From assembly GCA_025920305.1 (NCBI GenBank), contig JAPDMB010000023.1:1-8802 (forward strand): DNA of 8,802 bases, given 5' to 3'. Under the pieces are notes generated by a model. It was not told where the DNA came from. It did not search any database and saw only the letters and a list, made by a program, of their open reading frames with translations. This DNA comes from Candidatus Parvarchaeota archaeon. GTDB lineage: Archaea > Nanobdellota > Nanobdellia > Parvarchaeales > Parvarchaeaceae. This document shows, piece by piece, positions 5,989 to 8,802 of the stretch. The translations under genes were made by a program, and so were the position numbers. Position 1 is the stretch's first letter, and every line of letters starts with the position of its first letter.

Positions 5989-7302
5989 ATGGCTGGTTTA
6001 AAGGTTGCCGTGATAGGCGGAGGCTCTACAGGCTCTGCAATCGTCCATGATCTGGCAAGCAGAGGGATTGATGTGACTCTGATCGAGAGGGGCCTGATAG
6101 GCGGCGGTACAAGCGGCAAGTTCCACGGCCTTCTCCACAGCGGCGCTAGATATGCCATGAACGATCCTAAAGCCGCGGAGGAGAGCATCATCGACAATAA
6201 GGTCATAAGCGAGATAGCCCCCCACTGCGTCGAGGACACAGGCGGTGTCTTTGTCGCACTGAAAGGAGATGACCAGTCCTTTGCTGACAAATTCTACACA
6301 TCGTGCAGAAATGCGGGGATACCGGTGGAGAGCATGCCCGTTGAGACTCTGATCCAGGAGGAGCCCTTCATAAACAAAGATGTGTCCGTGGCTTTCTCAG
6401 TCCCTGACAAGGTGATAAATTCATTCAGGTTCATTACGAGCCTTCTGCTGACTGCAAAGAGCGAAGGAGCGAAGATAATGCTCGGCAGGGAAGTAGTTGA
6501 TTTTGAAAGAGAGGGGAAGGATGTGACAGGCGTGAAGATAAAGGACAATCTGACCGGGAAAATAAGTACCCTGAAATTCGATCTTATAGTCAATGCCAGC
6601 GGCGCATGGGCAGGCAGGCTCCTCAGAGAACATCTGAACATAGACAGCATAAAGATGGTCCTATCCGCGGGGACTATGGCAGTGGTGAGCAGAAGGTTCG
6701 CGAGGAGGGTCTTGAACAGGCTAAGGCTGCCATCGGACGGGGATATAATAGTGCCGTATTTCAATGAATCCATAATAGGGACCACCTCCTTCATCGTGGA
6801 CGACCCGGATAACTTTGATATAGATAGAGATGACATTGACTTCCTTTTGAACGAAGGCGCAAAGCTGGTACCGGCTGTAAAATCCTACGGGATAAGCAGG
6901 TATTATGCCGGCGTAAGACCGCTGATAGCGGCTGATGAAGGCAGCAGCGGAGACAGCAGGTCGATAAGCAGGGACTTCAGGATATTCGACCATGAGAAGA
7001 CAGATGATACGCCGGGCATCATGACCATCGTAGGAGGGAAGCTTAGCACGGCCAGGCTTATGGGCAAGCAGATATCGGACTTCGTATGCAGCAAGCTCGG
7101 GATAAAGGAGCAATCCAAGACGGATAAGATAAAGCTTTTATGGCCGGACCTATCGAAGGAAAATCTAAGCGAGCTTTCGAAGTCTTTATCCATCCCCGAG
7201 CAGTTTCTAAGGGAGATAGCATTTGAGATAAACTCTACGACGTATGAAGATATATATTCTCCGGTTGAAGACCTAATAGTATCGAGGAAGCTTTTCATAT
7301 GA
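5989..7302 (+). CDS. glpA: Anaerobic-type (GlpA-like) FAD-dependent glycerol-3-phosphate dehydrogenase
   Basis: Oxidises sn-glycerol 3-phosphate to dihydroxyacetone phosphate, passing electrons from FAD to a membrane or carrier acceptor, for growth on glycerol or lipid-derived G3P. The N terminus has a Rossmann FAD motif (VIGGGSTG, 8-15, ending LIER at 31-34), then the family block HGLLHSGARYA (46-56), HCVEDTGGVFVAL (79-91), VNASGAWAG (201-209), LPSDGDIIVP (247-256), IIGTTS (262-267), YYAGVRPLIAADEGSSG (305-321) and IVGGKLSTARLMG (347-359). These match Escherichia coli GlpA closely. At 437 residues it lacks the C-terminal cysteine-rich BFD-like [2Fe-2S] domain of the 540-residue E. coli enzyme, and no glpB or glpC partner is adjacent. 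The coxG-like gene starts one base after its stop. The mRNA is probably leaderless. Confidence 0.9.
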   Translation: MAGLKVAVIGGGSTGSAIVHDLASRGIDVTLIERGLIGGGTSGKFHGLLHSGARYAMNDPKAAEESIIDNKVISEIAPHCVEDTGGVFVALKGDDQSFADKFYTSCRNAGIPVESMPVETLIQEEPFINKDVSVAFSVPDKVINSFRFITSLLLTAKSEGAKIMLGREVVDFEREGKDVTGVKIKDNLTGKISTLKFDLIVNASGAWAGRLLREHLNIDSIKMVLSAGTMAVVSRRFARRVLNRLRLPSDGDIIVPYFNESIIGTTSFIVDDPDNFDIDRDDIDFLLNEGAKLVPAVKSYGISRYYAGVRPLIAADEGSSGDSRSISRDFRIFDHEKTDDTPGIMTIVGGKLSTARLMGKQISDFVCSKLGIKEQSKTDKIKLLWPDLSKENLSELSKSLSIPEQFLREIAFEINSTTYEDIYSPVEDLIVSRKLFI

Positions 7303-7303
7303 T

Positions 7304-7780
7304 ATGGAATTGAACGGCAGCTTCAGTGCAAGCGCGGAAAAAGACAAAATCATCTCTATGCTCTCGAACCCGCGTGAATTCTCAAAGTGTGTGCCGAATG
7401 TATCGGAGGTAGAAGTCAATGGAAATAATTTTGACATGCGCTTCAAAATCGACGCATCTAAATACACTGGAAAATTCCTGGGAGCTTCGTATCTCTCCAG
7501 TATAAACGTGAAATTCAATGGAAGCATAACTTACGACCCATCCAATTCAACCATCTCAATAAGCGGAGGGGGATCCGCAGTCGGGATAAAGTTTTCAATA
7601 GTTATATCCCTGGTTATCTCTGAGAAGGACAACCTGACGTACATAGATTGGAAAGCAGAGATAAACATAGGCGGATTTGCGAAGCTGTTCGGGGAGTCCA
7701 TGATGAATCAGGCTATGAATGAAAACGTGAATCAGATAATATCCTGCATAAAGAAGCGCCTAGAGGGTGCATCGCCCTAA
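7304..7780 (+). CDS. CoxG-like SRPBCC-fold protein (carbon monoxide dehydrogenase subunit G family)
   Basis: This 158-residue protein begins MELNGSFSASAEKDKIISMLSNPREFSKCVPNV in the manner of CoxG: a first strand, then the helix-turn with the xxCxPN motif (C32-P34), then alternating strands (VEVNGNNFDMRFKI, YLSSINVKFNGSI, TISISGGGSAVGIKFSI, LTYIDWKAEINIGG) and a long C-terminal helix (FGESMMNQAMNENVNQIISCIKKRL). The fold makes a hydrophobic pocket. In bacteria CoxG helps place or recruit CO dehydrogenase at the membrane, and relatives bind quinone or lipid ligands. No coxLMS genes are present here. Its one-base gap after glpA suggests a role alongside the glycerol-3-phosphate dehydrogenase, possibly as a quinone or membrane adaptor; that is inference. 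A GAGG at 7284-7287 lies too far upstream to be a good Shine-Dalgarno, so translational coupling is likely. Confidence 0.82.
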   Translation: MELNGSFSASAEKDKIISMLSNPREFSKCVPNVSEVEVNGNNFDMRFKIDASKYTGKFLGASYLSSINVKFNGSITYDPSNSTISISGGGSAVGIKFSIVISLVISEKDNLTYIDWKAEINIGGFAKLFGESMMNQAMNENVNQIISCIKKRLEGASP

Positions 7781-7812
7781 TCCCCTTCGACGACATCACA
7801 AAACGATGATGC

Positions 7813-7913
7813 CTGGCGGAGCGCAAGCCTAGTTGGGTATTTCCACAGAGTTTATGGCGAGGATATCTCATCCAAAGGGAAGCCTTAAGAGCTTCCTACT
7901 GCTGGTACGCCAG
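7813..7913. repeat. Inverted repeats in the spacer between coxG-like gene and tRNA
   Basis: CTGGCG (7813-7818) is complementary to CGCCAG (7908-7913) and encloses about 90 nt. Inside, GGAAGC and GCTTCC form a perfect 6-bp stem around the 7-nt loop CTTAAGA (about 7878-7896), and GGAT/ATCC form a smaller stem near 7861-7873. The arrangement resembles a folded RNA of about 100 nt on either strand. No C/D-box, H/ACA, SRP or RNase P signature was recognised. The only open frame, 31 codons from 7854, has no promoter. Confidence 0.35.
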
Positions 7914-7997
7914 AAAATATTCACTTCACTGGATCTGCTTGATTCTTGATGGATGCCTGATCTTTGTGAGGAAGATGACATTGCCCCATCGCATGCA

Positions 7998-8087
7998 AGG
8001 GCCCACCGGGATTTGAACCCAGGTTAAATGGTTACTCCCGGCCGGCATTCGAAGCCATCTGTCCTGTCCAGACTAGACTATGGGCCC
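7998..8087 (-). tRNA. tRNA-Arg(TCG) with a 16-nt intron
   Basis: Read on minus from 8087: acceptor GGGCCCA/TGGGCCC (7 bp), D stem GTCT/GGAC with G15, G18G19 and A20, anticodon stem GATGG/CCATT, variable loop TAAC with C48 matching G15, and T arm CTGGG-TTCAAAT-CCCGG. After removing the intron the anticodon loop is CTTCGAA, giving anticodon TCG (8050-8052), which reads CGN arginine codons. A20 and C35 are known arginine identity bases. CCA is not encoded. The discriminator position (7998) would be U, which is unusual for arginine tRNA. A Ser(CGA) reading without an intron was considered, but its anticodon stem has a mismatch and no proper long variable arm forms. Confidence 0.88.
8033..8048 (-). 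other. tRNA intron at the canonical 37/38 position with bulge-helix-bulge
   Basis: The 16-nt intron reads ATGCCGGCCGGGAGTA. CTTC (bases 32-35) pairs with GGAG near the intron 3' end to give the central 4-bp helix. This is flanked by two 3-nt bulges, GAA on the 5' side and TAA on the 3' side. Cutting each bulge after its second base yields exactly the 37/38 junction and a 7-base loop. This is the substrate shape of the archaeal splicing endonuclease. Only a 9-nt loop caps the inner side. Confidence 0.8.
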
Positions 8088-8130
8088 TTTGATGCCTCTT
8101 CGTGCATCATCACATAACATCGCTATGCGA

Positions 8131-8140
8131 ATATTTAAAT
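8131..8140. promoter_or_regulatory. Shared divergent TATA element for tRNA-Arg and ferredoxin
   Basis: AATATTTAAATT around these positions is nearly its own reverse complement. To the right, the box ATATTTAAA starts 31 nt before the ATG at 8162, the same distance as before glpA. To the left, a start near 8110 on minus would give a precursor leader of about 23 nt ahead of tRNA-Arg. No other TATA-like box lies in the 74 nt between the two genes. Confidence 0.6.
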
Positions 8141-8161
8141 TAGGAATGCATGACCATTCAA

Positions 8162-8590
8162 ATGGTCAGAGAGGTGGACTATAACCCGAAGCCGATCGAT
8201 GAAAATTTTCTCCAGAAGCCGAACGACTTCCCGGTGACAGGGGAGCATAATGGACATAAGGTGTTGGCCGAAGGGAAAGAGAGGCTGGATGCAGACGGCA
8301 AGCCTTATCCCACGAAGCTTGGCATACACGGCACGCAGGTCGCAGTTGACTGGGAAGCCTGCCTGGCGGACGGCGTGTGCATGGACGTGTGTCCGGTCGA
8401 TGTTTTCGAATGGTTTTTGAATCCAGGCAAGAAGGGAACCGGAAACGATAAGATCATAGATAAGGGGACGGACGAATGGAACAGATACAGGACTGACAAA
8501 TCTGAACCTATAAGGGAGTCTGACTGCATATTCTGCATGGCCTGCCAGCAGTCCTGCCCCACTCATGCGATAAAGATAACCTCCCCTTGA
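8162..8590 (+). CDS. Zinc-containing 7Fe/8Fe ferredoxin
   Basis: Small soluble electron carrier, in archaea typically the acceptor for 2-oxoacid:ferredoxin oxidoreductases. From the ATG at 8162 it has 142 residues. The N-terminal extension carries the zinc ligands seen in Sulfolobus-type zinc ferredoxins: His29 and His32 (GEHNGHKV), His56 (LGIHGT) and probably Asp112 (YRTDKSEP). Cluster I is CLADGVCMDVCP (Cys67, Cys73, Cys77), with Asp70 where a fourth cysteine would be, so a [3Fe-4S] cluster that may take up a fourth iron is expected. Cluster II is CIFCMACQQSCP (Cys122, 125, 128, 132). An ATG at 8150 is in frame, but the TATA spacing predicts transcription starting at 8162, and 142 residues is the usual length in Thermoplasma. 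It is divergent from tRNA-Arg and convergent, 14 nt apart, with the next gene. Confidence 0.93.
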   Translation: MVREVDYNPKPIDENFLQKPNDFPVTGEHNGHKVLAEGKERLDADGKPYPTKLGIHGTQVAVDWEACLADGVCMDVCPVDVFEWFLNPGKKGTGNDKIIDKGTDEWNRYRTDKSEPIRESDCIFCMACQQSCPTHAIKITSP

Positions 8591-8604
8591 TCCGGTATCT
8601 CGCT

Positions 8605-8802
8605 TCAAATCTCAATAATCTTGCCTTTAGGCCCGGCATTTATGACCTCCGTGCCGCCTAGTTTTTCCTCAAGGCCGAAGGTCTCGTGTATATGCCCGCA
8701 TATGCATTTATCCGGCTTCAGAGTCTCGATCATCTCCCTTACCGCCTGGCTGCCTATGTTCATGTTTTTGCCGACTTTATCAAGCTTCGTATTGTAAGGA
8801 GG
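8605..8802 (-). CDS. Metallophosphoesterase (C-terminal part, gene runs off the window)
   Basis: The last 65 codons of a minus-strand gene, stopping with TGA at 8605-8607; the start lies beyond 8802. The segment reads PPYNTKLDKVG near the edge, NIGSQAVREMIETLKPDKCICGHIHE, then LGGTEVINAGPKGKIIEI. PPYNT following an expected His, the CGHIHE metal-binding motif and the VINAGP end match calcineurin-like phosphoesterases, in particular the archaeal class that hydrolyses small phosphoesters with two metal ions (Mn, Fe or Ni). The substrate cannot be told from this part. It converges with the ferredoxin gene, leaving only 14 nt between the stops. Confidence 0.85.
   Translation of the reverse strand, partial: PPYNTKLDKVGKNMNIGSQAVREMIETLKPDKCICGHIHETFGLEEKLGGTEVINAGPKGKIIEI

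Noticed and set aside
7854..7949. A 31-residue open frame in the spacer before the tRNA
   Set aside because: It has no TATA box or Shine-Dalgarno at a proper distance and overlaps the palindromic segment.
7781..7997. C/D-box small RNA (GATGATG near 7806, CTGA near 7957)
   Set aside because: Boxes are imperfect and the spacing between C, D', C' and D does not fit the archaeal pattern.
7998..8087. Reading of the tRNA as intronless Ser(CGA)
   Set aside because: The anticodon stem would contain a mismatch and no stable long variable arm forms, whereas the Arg(TCG) model gives full pairing and an exact bulge-helix-bulge.

Overview
The window is archaeal and probably comes from an acidophilic or thermophilic euryarchaeon of the Thermoplasmatales type, or from a DPANN archaeon of the Micrarchaeota/ARMAN type that shares their habitats and genes. 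The reasons are RadA, a zinc-containing 7Fe ferredoxin with the long N-terminal extension known from Thermoplasma and Sulfolobus, an intron-bearing tRNA with a bulge-helix-bulge, TTTAAA-type TATA boxes that place transcription starts on or just before the start codon, and heavy use of AGG/AGA and ATA codons. I cannot decide between these lineages from this sequence.

Layout. Positions 1-369 hold the possible tail of an upstream gene on + (stop at 127-129), a cluster of strong hairpins, and an AT-rich promoter. Positions 370-2662 are a tight + strand operon: a stand-alone Lrp/AsnC effector-binding (RAM) protein, the recombinase RadA, and an Mrp/ApbC-type P-loop ATPase with an N-terminal DUF59 domain. 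They are linked by an 8-nt gap and then an ATGA overlap. After a 238-nt spacer containing nested inverted repeats comes an unfamiliar 597-residue protein (2901-4694), with 35-residue helical repeats at the N terminus and a possible GNAT-like C-terminal domain. A YvcK/CofD-fold protein follows (4821-5741), with its own promoter.

After another spacer, 5989-7780 is a two-gene unit: a GlpA-type FAD glycerol-3-phosphate dehydrogenase lacking the C-terminal [2Fe-2S] domain, and a CoxG-like SRPBCC protein starting one base after its stop. A 217-nt spacer with inverted repeats leads to tRNA-Arg(TCG) on the minus strand (7998-8087), which carries a 16-nt intron. The divergent zinc ferredoxin (8162-8590) shares one near-palindromic TATA element with the tRNA. 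The window ends inside a convergent metallophosphoesterase gene on minus.

Most genes belong to known families. The most unusual items are the repeat/GNAT-like protein, the CxxC-less Mrp, the domain-trimmed GlpA paired with CoxG, the tRNA intron, the shared divergent TATA box, and three unexplained structured spacers. I found no CRISPR array, complete insertion sequence or clear defence system.
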